NCBI RefSeq assembly: GCF_006740685.1
Contig: NZ_CP035425.1
Coordinates: forward strand, 597,687 to 661,686
DNA: 64,000 nt
Source: Candidatus Nitrosopumilus sp. SW
GTDB taxonomy: Archaea > Thermoproteota > Nitrososphaeria > Nitrososphaerales > Nitrosopumilaceae
Direction of reading: 5' to 3'
Shown here: positions 26,760 to 34,791 of the stretch, piece by piece
Position numbering within the stretch: position 1 is the stretch's first letter
Layout of the letters: each line of letters starts with the position of its first letter
Notes under the pieces: generated by a model
What the model saw: only the letters and a program-made list of their open reading frames with translations
Databases searched by the model: none
What the model was told of the DNA's origin: nothing
Program-made: the position numbers and the translations under genes

Positions 26760-27377
26760 ATGACAAATTTCCAATTTTCAGATTCAGATGGAGTAGAATT
26801 AGTTAAGATGGCAAGAAAAGTTGTAACAGAATTTTTAAAAAATAATTCAAAAATTTCTGATTCAGAATTTGATTCAAAATTTAATTTTAGTTCAGGGGTT
26901 TTTGTCACACTAAACAAAGAAGACGATTTAAGGGGATGTATAGGATTTCCAACTCCAATAAAGAAATTATCTGAGGGGTTAGTTGACGCTGCAATTTCAG
27001 CTGCTACAAGAGATCCAAGATTTAATCCAGTAACTACTGACGAATTAAATAAAATAACATTTGAAGTAACTGTTTTGACACCTCCTAAGGAAATTAAAGT
27101 AAAAGAATATTCAGAGTATTTATCACAAATCAAAGTTGGAAGAGATGGGTTGATTGTAGAAAATAATTTTTCTTCAGGACTATTATTACCTCAAGTTCCT
27201 ACAGAATATGGATGGAGCGAGGAAGAATTTTTAGAACATACATGTCAAAAAGCAGGATTAAGAAAAGATGCATGGAAGGAAAAATCAACAATCGTTTCAA
27301 AATTTCAAGGAGTAATTTTCAAAGAAAACAAACCCAACGGAAATATTATCAGAGAATCATCTAATGATCTTTTATAA
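26760..27377 (+). CDS. AMMECR1-domain protein (AmmeMemoRadiSam system protein A)
   Basis: A 205-residue AMMECR1 protein. The invariant LRGCIGFP motif lies near residue 56, with surrounding helices and the later motif VGRDGLIVENN. It is 32 nt from the divergent radical SAM gene and 20 nt before the Memo gene. The molecular role is unknown. Confidence 0.93.
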   Translation: MTNFQFSDSDGVELVKMARKVVTEFLKNNSKISDSEFDSKFNFSSGVFVTLNKEDDLRGCIGFPTPIKKLSEGLVDAAISAATRDPRFNPVTTDELNKITFEVTVLTPPKEIKVKEYSEYLSQIKVGRDGLIVENNFSSGLLLPQVPTEYGWSEEEFLEHTCQKAGLRKDAWKEKSTIVSKFQGVIFKENKPNGNIIRESSNDLL

Positions 27378-27397
27378 AATAATGTCTAAGATAAGAT

Positions 27398-28225
27398 ATG
27401 ATTAGAAAACCAGTTGTTGCAGGACAATTCTATCCTGGAACAAAAAATGAACTTGAAGAAATGATAGATTATTGTGTTCAACACAAGTATGGACCGGGAA
27501 ATCAAACACAAAAAGATGAGGAAATTTATGGAATTATTTGTCCTCATGCAGGCTATGTCTATTCAGGGCCTACCGCATGCCATTCCTACAAGGCAATTTC
27601 ATCTAAAAACCCCGAACTAGTAATCATTCTGGGACCCAATCATTTTGGGGTTGGAAAAGATGTCGCAACAATGACTAACGCACAATGGGAAACACCATTA
27701 GGACTAGTAGAAGTGGATTCAGAAGCTGCACAAAAAATAGCAAACGAGTCAGAATATATCGAGATTGATGAGTTTTCTCATTCAAAAGATCATAGTTTAG
27801 AAGTTCAAATTCCGATGCTGCAATCAATGCTTTCTAACAAATTCAAGATTCTTCCAATAATTTTACGAGACCAAAGCTTAGAAATGGCAAAAGATGTAGG
27901 AAATGCAGTTGCTCAAATTGCCAAATCAAAAAATACAATGATTGTGGCATCTTCTGATTTTACACATTATGAGGAAAATTCTTTTGCACATTCTCAAGAC
28001 AAATCTTTGATAGAACCAATATTGGAAATGAATGTTGAAAAATTTTACAATGTTTTAATTGAGAAAAGAGTTACTGCATGTGGGTACGGAGCTATAGGAT
28101 CAGTATTGATTGCATGTAAAAAACTTGGTGCCACCAAAGGTGAATTGCTAAGCTATTCAACAAGTGGAGATGTCATGGGAGATACATCATCAGTAGTGGG
28201 ATATGGTGCAATCAAGTTTATTTAA
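27398..28225 (+). CDS. Memo-like protein (AmmeMemoRadiSam system protein B)
   Basis: A 275-residue protein of the Memo family, which shares its fold with extradiol (LigB-type) dioxygenases. Conserved His-containing motifs are present: PHAGYVYSGP, GPNHFG, SHSKDHSLEVQIPML, ASSDFTHYE and TACGYGAI. The metal-binding histidines therefore look intact. It is cotranscribed with AMMECR1 by spacing. Confidence 0.93.
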   Translation: MIRKPVVAGQFYPGTKNELEEMIDYCVQHKYGPGNQTQKDEEIYGIICPHAGYVYSGPTACHSYKAISSKNPELVIILGPNHFGVGKDVATMTNAQWETPLGLVEVDSEAAQKIANESEYIEIDEFSHSKDHSLEVQIPMLQSMLSNKFKILPIILRDQSLEMAKDVGNAVAQIAKSKNTMIVASSDFTHYEENSFAHSQDKSLIEPILEMNVEKFYNVLIEKRVTACGYGAIGSVLIACKKLGATKGELLSYSTSGDVMGDTSSVVGYGAIKFI

Positions 28226-28234
28226 TTAAAAAAA

Positions 28235-29131
28235 TTATTCAGAATTACCATGACGAATTGAGTTCATAAAGTCTCGATTTTCTAACATTAGATCTATCAT
28301 TCGTTCCCGAAGTTCTGGATCATCCATCATAAACCCCAGCATAGGCCCCATCATCTGATCTGACATGCGTACCATATGTCCAGGGTTTTCTAACATAAAT
28401 TCATGCATGTCCTGAGATAATTCATCGTCGATCCACATATGATGCATCATATTCATCATTCTATCAGAATTAGTAAAATCAATATGTGTTTCAAATTGTG
28501 CATGGCGCTCATATTCAGGACACCAAGGACATAATCCAACATTCATTCCTTGATTCATACCATGGCCCATTCCAGAGCCCATCATAGAGTCATGAACAGA
28601 TTCCATCCATCTAGAATGTTCTTTTAACGATTGTTCCATTACAGGATGATCTTTCATATGTTGAATCATTTCTTGTCTTAATTCAGCATCAGATGTAATG
28701 GGTCCCAAAATATTTTTCAAAAATTCAGGATTATCTTTCATCTTTAAAACCCAATCTTGCATAGTGTTTTTCATCATAGTAGGATTATTTTCCATCATTT
28801 CACGCCAATGATTCATTATGGAAGAGTCAGATGCTAAATTTTCCATCAAGTTATTCATCATAGTTGGACGATTCTTCATGATTTTAGAATCAAATTCACC
28901 ATATCCCCTATCAACTAATTTCAAATATGCTGTAGGTGATACACATGCAGGTGCACCATTATTTTTTTGTAACAATACAAGACCTTCTTTACATGAAAGT
29001 TGTTCAATGTCATTGAGTTGTTTCCATTGATGGCGTGGAGGAATTATAGATTCTGCAAATGAGTCTTGTAATGGAATAAATAAAATTCCAATAATAGCTG
29101 AAAATACAAAAAATAAAGACAAGTTTTTCAT
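28235..29131 (-). CDS. Secreted Met/His-rich protein, candidate copper binder
   Basis: A 298-residue exported protein. The signal peptide runs from MKNLSLFFVFS to about DSFA-ES. The mature part has one short Cys-containing domain (LSCKEGLVLLQKNNGAPACV). It then has many helical units with the pattern M-x-x-N-P-x-x-M, and a His/Met/Gly segment (SGMGHGMNQGMN) next to CPWC. Repeated Met pairs plus His suggest Cu(I) or Ag(I) binding, fitting a copper-dependent organism; this is inference. I chose the ATG at 29131 because a TATA-like TATTTATG lies 25 nt upstream; longer starts would overlap the next gene. Confidence 0.72.
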   Translation of the reverse strand: MKNLSLFFVFSAIIGILFIPLQDSFAESIIPPRHQWKQLNDIEQLSCKEGLVLLQKNNGAPACVSPTAYLKLVDRGYGEFDSKIMKNRPTMMNNLMENLASDSSIMNHWREMMENNPTMMKNTMQDWVLKMKDNPEFLKNILGPITSDAELRQEMIQHMKDHPVMEQSLKEHSRWMESVHDSMMGSGMGHGMNQGMNVGLCPWCPEYERHAQFETHIDFTNSDRMMNMMHHMWIDDELSQDMHEFMLENPGHMVRMSDQMMGPMLGFMMDDPELRERMIDLMLENRDFMNSIRHGNSE

Positions 29132-29152
29132 AAAACAAATTAAATTTTTTGA

Positions 29153-29160
29153 CATAAATA
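29153..29160 (-). promoter_or_regulatory. TATA-like element supporting the start of the Met-rich protein
   Basis: TATTTATG on the minus strand is centred about 25 nt before the ATG at 29131, consistent with a leaderless mRNA. Confidence 0.35.
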
Positions 29161-29165
29161 GGATT

Positions 29166-30566
29166 CTAAGAATTTTTACCAATGTTTCTTTTTACAAGGT
29201 GGCCATGTCCAAGTTTTCCTATCACTTCAAAGTCTTCAGATACTAGTTCGCCCCGTACAATTGTTTTAACAGGCCATCCTTTCAGATTTCTACCCTCATA
29301 AACTATGTAATCAGAAAATCCACCAAACAGTTCAGATGTGACCTTTTTTTCTTTTTTCAAATCAATCATAGTAACATCTGCATCAGAATTTTTTTCAAGA
29401 GTGCCTTTCTGAGGGAACATTCCAAAGATTTTAGCTGCGTTTTGACTTGTAAATCGGACGAATTGCTCTAAAGTAATTCTATTTTGATTGATTCCATCAT
29501 TAAGCAATATAGGAAGGACAGTTCCAATTCCTGGGAATCCAGCTAATGCAGACCAAACATCATCACCACCCAATTTGAGTTTGAGTTGATTTGCAACGTG
29601 GTCGGTACCTATGGTATCAATTTGATTAGTAGATAGTGCACTCCATACAGCTTTTTGATCATTTTCAGTTCTTATTGGAGGCATTACTTTAGCAAGATAT
29701 CCATCTTGTTTTTCATAAGATAGTGTCAAGTAATGAGGACATGTTTCAACAAAGATTTTTGTTCCAAGATTTCTTTCTTCTTGAATTTGTTTAAGAGCTC
29801 GTTGAGAACCAATGTGAACAAAATAGATAACACAATCATAATCACGTCCAAACTTTGATACGGTTTTGATTGCTTTTGCTTCAAATTCAGGAGAACGGCT
29901 CTCAGACCATGCAGACAATCCATCTTGTTTTTTCTCTCTCGCAGTTTGTATTCCACATCCACATGATTCATAATCTTCTGCATGAACCAAAACAGGGCAA
30001 CCAAGAGAAGCTGCAGTTTTTACGGTCTGTTCAACAATTTCATCAGTTACATCAACATTGGCTGCAACAAGTTCGGAAGAATCAGGAGGCATATCCATGT
30101 AAACATGACCAATTTCTCCCCCAAGATTCATGTAAATTTTGAATGATGTGATTCCCTTATCCACACAAAAATTCATTTCGTTAATTTGTTGGGGAGTAAA
30201 GATGGATGCATGTATTGCATAATCTACATAATGATTTTGAGATGCAGCATCCAACTGAGCTTGTAGTGAACTAGAAAATGGATCTTCCAATCTAAGCATT
30301 CTCATCATAGTTGTAATACCACCAATTGCAGCTGCATGAGATTCTGTTTTTGCTGCCTCGTTTATTGGAGAATAAACACCATAGTGAACATGAGTGTCAA
30401 TAGGACCAGGAACAGAGATTAATCCATTTCCATTGATTTTGGTATCACATGCAGGAAGATCATGTGTGAGACCAACTATCTTTCCATCATCAATTATGAT
30501 GTTTTTATCAACCATTCCTTGCGGTAGTATAACGTGTGAATCAACAATCACGGTATCATACGTCAT
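29166..30566 (-). CDS. Dihydroorotase/hydantoinase-type cyclic amidohydrolase
   Basis: A 466-residue metal-dependent hydrolase of the dihydroorotase/dihydropyrimidinase/allantoinase group. Metal ligands are visible in GPIDTHVHYG, the carbamylated Lys in TSFKIYMNLGG, His in LVHAEDYE and FVHIGS, and Asp in IGTDHVANQLK. The length is closer to hydantoinases and class I dihydroorotases. It may serve as pyrimidine dihydroorotase, but no pyr genes are near, so the substrate is open. Confidence 0.83.
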   Translation of the reverse strand: MTYDTVIVDSHVILPQGMVDKNIIIDDGKIVGLTHDLPACDTKINGNGLISVPGPIDTHVHYGVYSPINEAAKTESHAAAIGGITTMMRMLRLEDPFSSSLQAQLDAASQNHYVDYAIHASIFTPQQINEMNFCVDKGITSFKIYMNLGGEIGHVYMDMPPDSSELVAANVDVTDEIVEQTVKTAASLGCPVLVHAEDYESCGCGIQTAREKKQDGLSAWSESRSPEFEAKAIKTVSKFGRDYDCVIYFVHIGSQRALKQIQEERNLGTKIFVETCPHYLTLSYEKQDGYLAKVMPPIRTENDQKAVWSALSTNQIDTIGTDHVANQLKLKLGGDDVWSALAGFPGIGTVLPILLNDGINQNRITLEQFVRFTSQNAAKIFGMFPQKGTLEKNSDADVTMIDLKKEKKVTSELFGGFSDYIVYEGRNLKGWPVKTIVRGELVSEDFEVIGKLGHGHLVKRNIGKNS

Positions 30567-30620
30567 CTGGAAATTTTATTGCCTGCAGTCTATTATGCGT
30601 TGAGATAGTCAATCTTTTCA

Positions 30621-30628
30621 AATATATT
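30621..30628 (+). promoter_or_regulatory. TATA box supporting the start at 30657
   Basis: AATATATT is centred about 32 nt before the ATG at 30657, favouring this ATG over the TTG at 30627 that lies on the box itself. Confidence 0.4.
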
Positions 30629-30656
30629 GATTCAAAAACCACATACGACAATAGAT

Positions 30657-30920
30657 ATGACAGAAGATGTATGCGACTTTTGCAAAGGGGTCGGTTCTAG
30701 TGGGTCAAATGTATGTGTATATTGTAATGGTACAGGAGAATGGAATCAAGCTGCACAAGCATATGTAAAAAATCACATCTGTCAATGCATAGTAATGGAC
30801 AGAAAATTTTGTCCAGTTTGTAACAAACCATGTCATCACGATACATCACTTAATCCAAAACAAAAGATTGATCCGGGTTATGGTGGAATGTCAGAAAAAG
30901 AAGTTACTGTTATGACATAA
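30657..30920 (+). CDS. Small DnaJ-type zinc-finger protein
   Basis: An 87-residue Cys-rich protein with CDFCKGVGSSG and CVYCNGTGEW, i.e. two CxxCxGxG-like knuckles as in the DnaJ zinc centre. A second Cys/His cluster follows (CQCIV...CPVCNKPCHH). It has no J domain. Probably a zinc-binding adaptor; role unknown. It is divergent from the amidohydrolase gene. Confidence 0.72.
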   Translation: MTEDVCDFCKGVGSSGSNVCVYCNGTGEWNQAAQAYVKNHICQCIVMDRKFCPVCNKPCHHDTSLNPKQKIDPGYGGMSEKEVTVMT

Positions 30921-30923
30921 TCA

Positions 30924-31199
30924 TTAAGAATTTATTTTCTCAACAAAGTGTTTACCATCAACAGTCCTACATTGTCGTGGATGGGATTCCATTACAGGAT
31001 TACCAGCAGAAACACATTTTTCAAAACTATCAATTATAGAATATTGTTTTTGAAATGATTCAAAAATAGTGATTTTTGGCATTTCGCAAGGTGTAGTAAT
31101 ACAATTAAAAGTTTCAAATTCATCTATTAATGGAACAAAGAATATCACAATAGATACAAAAATTACACTAGCTATAGTTATCACTATATTTTTGATCAC
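30924..31199 (-). CDS. Small membrane-anchored protein with Cys motif
   Basis: A 91-residue protein with an N-terminal membrane helix (residues 4-25) and an extracytoplasmic part. That part ends in the widespread small motif C-x-x-A-G-x-P-V-x-E-S-x-P-R-Q-C, here CVSAGNPVMESHPRQC, followed by DGKHFVE. An upstream CITTPC pair may form a disulfide. The start is GTG. The motif occurs in many secreted lipoprotein-like proteins of unknown role. Confidence 0.7.
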   Translation of the reverse strand: MIKNIVITIASVIFVSIVIFFVPLIDEFETFNCITTPCEMPKITIFESFQKQYSIIDSFEKCVSAGNPVMESHPRQCRTVDGKHFVEKINS

Positions 31200-31345
31200 A
31201 TGGTTGCGTTGAATAGCAGAACAAATATTGTTTTTGATTAATTTATAGAAGACAAAGTAGAATATTAAGAAACTACCAAAAAAGATTTAGTAAAAAGTGA
31301 TTCTTTTTGACTATGATTTTTTAACAAAGACAAGATAGTATGATG

Positions 31346-31450
31346 TTCATTGAGTCAGAGACATCTCGCGGTGTTAGCTGGGGGCCCAAAAGCTCACATA
31401 AACTAGTTAATACATTACAGAGTCTCCATAGTAAAGGAGACTGTTTTTTT
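31346..31450 (+). ncRNA. Candidate structured RNA or attenuator-like leader
   Basis: The 322-nt gap 31200-31521 holds a GC-rich island in otherwise very AT-rich DNA. Visible pairings are GTG/CAC plus AGCT/AGCT (31371-31379 with 31391-31397) and AGTCTCC/GGAGACT (31421-31427 with 31436-31442), the latter followed by seven T. GAGAC at 31358-31362 could pair instead with GTCTC at 31422-31426, competing with the terminal stem. It could be a short free RNA or a 5' leader of the zinc-ribbon gene at 31522. Ends are estimates; an AT-rich TTTTTTAAC at 31316-31324 may be the promoter. Confidence 0.5.
31421..31450 (+). terminator. Stem-loop followed by a T run
   Basis: AGTCTCC-ATAGTAAA-GGAGACT forms a 7-bp stem with an 8-nt loop, then G and seven T (31444-31450). 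It looks like an intrinsic terminator on the plus strand. Confidence 0.6.
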
Positions 31451-31521
31451 CTCTGAGAGAGTCAATCTTTAGCCAAGTCTAGATCCTAAAGTAATTAATA
31501 TTCCAAAAATTGAAGCACAGT

Positions 31522-32049
31522 ATGTCATTTGGTGAAGTTGATACACTAAACATGCTATTTGATAAACTGCAAAGTTTGTTTGATGAGTCACAAGGATACT
31601 ATGAATCATTTCTTGATACTAATAACATGTACAAAAAAGGTCAACTTAGCGACAAGGAATTCTTTCAAAAATTAGGAGATTATACAGTAGCATATTCGGC
31701 ATTAGAGTTTCTAGCAATCAAAGTAATTTTTGAGTTAAAAAAATCAATAGGTTCAGGTTCCGGAGGTACACAATCACCGGGGTTAATGCCAGGTATGGGA
31801 CAACCAGGAATGATGGCAGGAGGAATGCCACCAAGAGCAGGAACTGCACAAAATCCAGTAGGGGGAGGCCCACCAGGAATTGTATCAGCACAAGAAGCAT
31901 TCAATGATGTCGGTACACTACCATCGCCAGATCCGGCATTAATGCCAAGACAAACAGCACCACAAAATAATGGAAACGGATGTTCATCATGTGGTTCAGA
32001 ATTAAGACCAAACGCAAAATTCTGCACAAAGTGCGGAGCTAAAGCATAA
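31522..32049 (+). CDS. C-terminal zinc-ribbon protein with helical N-terminus
   Basis: A 175-residue protein. Residues 1-75 are helical (FGEVDTLNMLFDKLQSLFDE onward), with a Gly/Pro/Met-rich flexible middle (residues 75-145). The C-terminal zinc ribbon reads CSSCGSEL...FCTKCGAKA. No catalytic motif is seen. The ATG at 31522 was chosen over a TTG at 31510. A candidate leader RNA lies 70 nt upstream. Similar C-terminal ribbons occur in the genes at 32065 and 33098. Confidence 0.75.
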   Translation: MSFGEVDTLNMLFDKLQSLFDESQGYYESFLDTNNMYKKGQLSDKEFFQKLGDYTVAYSALEFLAIKVIFELKKSIGSGSGGTQSPGLMPGMGQPGMMAGGMPPRAGTAQNPVGGGPPGIVSAQEAFNDVGTLPSPDPALMPRQTAPQNNGNGCSSCGSELRPNAKFCTKCGAKA

Positions 32050-32064
32050 AATTAAAAAATTAAA

Positions 32065-32424
32065 TTATTCTTGAGTAGTTCCACATTCTGGACAAAACTT
32101 TGCCGTTGCAGAAAGACTAGTACCACATTCTGAACAAAACTTTCCATCAGTTTTTTGTTCAGTGTAAGCATTTCCAATCAATCCAGAGCTCTTAACTGCT
32201 CCAGAGGGTTCATATTTTTCGTCATCAATCAAAACAGGTTCAAAGTCTTGTTCTGTTAGAAAAGTCATCATTCTCGGAATACCTTTTCCATCATTGTTAG
32301 GATCTGGGACAGAGTCTCCTAACCAAAATGCAAACCTCATCAGAGTTAATTCTGGAGTCGAAAAAGCCAAAGTATGTTTTGACATGTATTCTTGTGCTGC
32401 TTTTTTGCCATCAAATACTTCCAT
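32065..32424 (-). CDS. Small protein with C-terminal zinc ribbon
   Basis: A 119-residue protein with an N-terminal alpha/beta region (FDGKKAAQEYMSKHTLAFST, ending around residue 80) and a C-terminal zinc ribbon FCSECGTSL...FCPECGTTQE. It is convergent with the previous zinc-ribbon gene. No known family for the N-terminal part was recognised. Confidence 0.72.
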   Translation of the reverse strand: MEVFDGKKAAQEYMSKHTLAFSTPELTLMRFAFWLGDSVPDPNNDGKGIPRMMTFLTEQDFEPVLIDDEKYEPSGAVKSSGLIGNAYTEQKTDGKFCSECGTSLSATAKFCPECGTTQE

Positions 32425-32467
32425 GAATATAATATTCAGTGTTTATGTATAATAGTTTCTGGAAAAG

Positions 32468-32539
32468 TGGACCGGGAGGGAATCGAACCCTCGACATCCT
32501 CGTTGCGAACGAGGCATTATACCCCTAAACCACCGGCCC
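32468..32539 (-). tRNA. tRNA-Ala(CGC)
   Basis: A cloverleaf on the minus strand. Acceptor GGGCCGG/CCGGTCC contains the G3-U70 pair that marks alanine tRNAs. The anticodon stem CCTCG/CGAGG encloses loop TTCGCAA (anticodon CGC). T arm is GAGGG-TTCGATT-CCCTC and the discriminator is A. No intron. Confidence 0.95.
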
Positions 32540-32655
32540 CTAAACTACTCTCAGAGTTGAGTTTTTATTCATTTATCAAATTGAGTAAACAAAAGATTTA
32601 GAATTGTAAATTGCAAAATTGATGAAAAAATAAGAAAAACGTATTTTTTGAGAAT

Positions 32656-32982
32656 TTATGCTAGGGCTCTATCAATCATATTTTTGTATGATTCTTTAGA
32701 AGCAGCACCTACTTGTTGGCTAACTATTTCGCCCTTGTTAAGGAGAATTAAGGTTGGAATACTAAAGACATTGTATTTTGATGCCAATTCATTAGCCTCA
32801 TCAACATTAACCTTGACAAATTTTACTTTGCCATCATAGTCATTTGCCAGTTCTTCAACTACTGGACCCACCATTCTACATGGACCACACCATTCAGCCC
32901 AAAAGTCTACAAATACAGGAATGTCAGAGTTTATCACATCGACTTCCCAAGACTTTGCATCAGAGATTTGTGTTATTCCCAT
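32656..32982 (-). CDS. trxA: Thioredoxin
   Basis: A 108-residue thioredoxin of standard length with WAEWCGPCRM (Cys32, Cys35) and cis-Pro in FSIPTLIL. It is cytosolic. A general disulfide reductase; the reductase partner is not in the window. Confidence 0.93.
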   Translation of the reverse strand: MGITQISDAKSWEVDVINSDIPVFVDFWAEWCGPCRMVGPVVEELANDYDGKVKFVKVNVDEANELASKYNVFSIPTLILLNKGEIVSQQVGAASKESYKNMIDRALA

Positions 32983-33097
32983 TGTATTGATAATTTATTA
33001 TTCATACCTAAAAACGTTCACCAGAATTACACCATATTTTTTGGGTGGAAAATTAATTCTGATATATACTTAAATGACGTTTTGATAAATCCCAGTT

Positions 33098-33865
33098 ATG
33101 AGTTCGGAGCTTAGGATAAAAAAATTAAGAGGTTCTGGCGGCTATGTAATGGCCCGTGTAACAGATGAACAACAGATGAAAGGAAATTTGGGGGGTCCAG
33201 ATCTATTTTTGGCACCAATTGGTAGATTAGATGCCGATAAAATTTCTAAACATTTTTGCAATACTTGTGAAAAAGAATTTGAAGGAGCTCCAAAAATTGA
33301 ATTTGAGAATCCAAATGAGGAAGTTGCAGAAAATTTAATTCTTGCAGAACGAGGACAATACATCTGCAACACATGTGAATCATCAATTGCAGAATATAGA
33401 GAATTTAAAAAACAAGATGAAGCAGGAGATGTTGGAAATGCAAAACCAATAGAGCCACAAACAGAGACAGCACCACAAGTTGAACAACCACAGCAAGTAA
33501 CAGAGAGCATTCCACAACCAGTTGAACAACCAAAAATAGAATCATCACAAGAAACAGCTACTCGACCAAGTCCTGCAACATCAGTAAGTTCAATCGAAGG
33601 CAGATCAGTGTATGATGAAAATGCTAACAAAATTGGAATTGCAAAGCAAGTTGGAATTGATTCAACACAATCAATGGTTCTAGTAATTACTCAAAATGAT
33701 GGAACAGAAGGCAGCATCCCATGGAAAAATATCAAAAAAGTGGGAGAAGTCATCTTATTAGGAAATCCAGAAGAAATTGCCCCTCCAGGAAAATGCTCAA
33801 ACTGTGGATTTTCAAACAAAGAAGGTTCCAAATTCTGTGAAGAATGCGGGACACCACTTCAATAG
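33098..33865 (+). CDS. PRC-barrel-like protein with two zinc-binding regions
   Basis: A 255-residue protein. The N-terminal module (residues 1-105) holds CNTC twice (HFCNTCEKEF and YICNTCESS). A Gln/Pro-rich linker follows. A PRC-barrel-like domain comes next (SSIEGRSVYDENANKIGIAK ... SIPWKNIKKVGEVILLG, about 165-225), then a C-terminal zinc ribbon CSNCGFSN...FCEECGTPL. PRC barrels often bind RNA or protein partners. A TATA-like TATATACTTA lies about 30 nt before the ATG. Role unknown. Confidence 0.75.
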   Translation: MSSELRIKKLRGSGGYVMARVTDEQQMKGNLGGPDLFLAPIGRLDADKISKHFCNTCEKEFEGAPKIEFENPNEEVAENLILAERGQYICNTCESSIAEYREFKKQDEAGDVGNAKPIEPQTETAPQVEQPQQVTESIPQPVEQPKIESSQETATRPSPATSVSSIEGRSVYDENANKIGIAKQVGIDSTQSMVLVITQNDGTEGSIPWKNIKKVGEVILLGNPEEIAPPGKCSNCGFSNKEGSKFCEECGTPLQ

Positions 33866-33905
33866 TTAGTAAATTTAATCAAGGGCACTATAGGCGATTA
33901 GGTAA

Positions 33906-34613
33906 TTGGGAAAAAAGTCTATTTCAAAAGGAGTTATCAAAGATATTGTTATTGTTGCAGTTGGAGTATTGGTAATTTGGATTGGCCTACAAATTGCATT
34001 TGGAACACAAAATCCATTTTATGTAGTTGCAAGCGGAAGTATGATTCCCGTTTTAGAAGTTTATGATGTTTTGATTGTTTCAGGACATGAACCATTTGAG
34101 GAACTTGAAGTAGGAGATATTATCGTATTTGATCGTCCTTCGGATCATAATAGAGTGATTGTTCACAGAGTTGCGTCTATCTTAGATGAAGATCCCAGAA
34201 CAATTAGAACAAAAGGAGATGCAAATCCAGCTTCAATTCCAGGAACAGATTTTCCAATTACTGAAGAAGAGTATATCGGAAAAGTGGCATACACACTTCC
34301 ACAAGTAGGATATATCACACAATTACTGAAACCTCCCATTAACTATGTCATAATTGCAATTGTGATTGGGATAATGATTGTTAAACAATTCACAAAAAGG
34401 AAAAATGAAAAAGAATTATCATTTACAGATCCTATGGATTCAAAAGATCCGAACACAATTGAAGAATTATCAGATATCAATGAAATTGAAGATGATAAGG
34501 AATATTCTGATCCTACAGAATTAGATAATGTAAAAAATAATGAGAAATCATCTGAAGTTATATCAGATGAGCCTACAGAATCCACTAAATCTAAAGAAGA
34601 GAAGAAAGAATAA
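33906..34613 (+). CDS. Signal peptidase I (archaeal/ER type)
   Basis: A 235-residue membrane protease that removes signal peptides. Predicted helices are at residues 10-30 and 140-160. Catalytic Ser45 is in VASGSMIPVL, His87 in IVHRVAS, and the acidic residues are in GDANPASIPG. This Ser-His-Asp set is the archaeal/eukaryal ER form. The C-terminal 70 residues are highly acidic and probably disordered. The start is TTG at 33906. Confidence 0.92.
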   Translation: MGKKSISKGVIKDIVIVAVGVLVIWIGLQIAFGTQNPFYVVASGSMIPVLEVYDVLIVSGHEPFEELEVGDIIVFDRPSDHNRVIVHRVASILDEDPRTIRTKGDANPASIPGTDFPITEEEYIGKVAYTLPQVGYITQLLKPPINYVIIAIVIGIMIVKQFTKRKNEKELSFTDPMDSKDPNTIEELSDINEIEDDKEYSDPTELDNVKNNEKSSEVISDEPTESTKSKEEKKE

Positions 34614-34625
34614 GTCATTAATTTC

Positions 34626-34678
34626 AGGCAAACAGGTTCACATTATGCCCAAAGGACACAAGATCGTCCTGTTTGCTT
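34626..34678. other. Long hairpin between convergent genes
   Basis: AGGCAAACAGG (34626-34636) pairs with CCTGTTTGCTT (34668-34678) over 11 bp with one G-U. Inside it AGGAC (34653-34657) can pair with GTCCT (34666-34670), overlapping the outer arm, so two folds compete. It lies between signal peptidase and the convergent lysyl-oxidase-like gene. A two-way terminator or a small RNA are both possible; no long T run directly follows. Confidence 0.5.
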
Positions 34679-34791
34679 GGTAGTATAACTATGTGAAAAT
34701 TACTAAAAAAGGATCCTAAGTATTGTTAAGTTTCAAAAGAGTAGGATCACTTAATTAGTAATTTTTAATTTTGAAAAAAAAAGAAAAAGAA

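Noticed and set aside
31338-31460. A box C/D guide RNA reading (ATGATGT as box C, CTGA as box D)
   Set aside because: The boxes are about 115 nt apart, with no D'/C' pair at the proper spacing; the hairpin plus T-run reading fits better.
34646-34684. A 12-codon frame MPKGHKIVLFAW within the hairpin 34626-34678
   Set aside because: Too short to judge and fully contained in the hairpin; likely chance.
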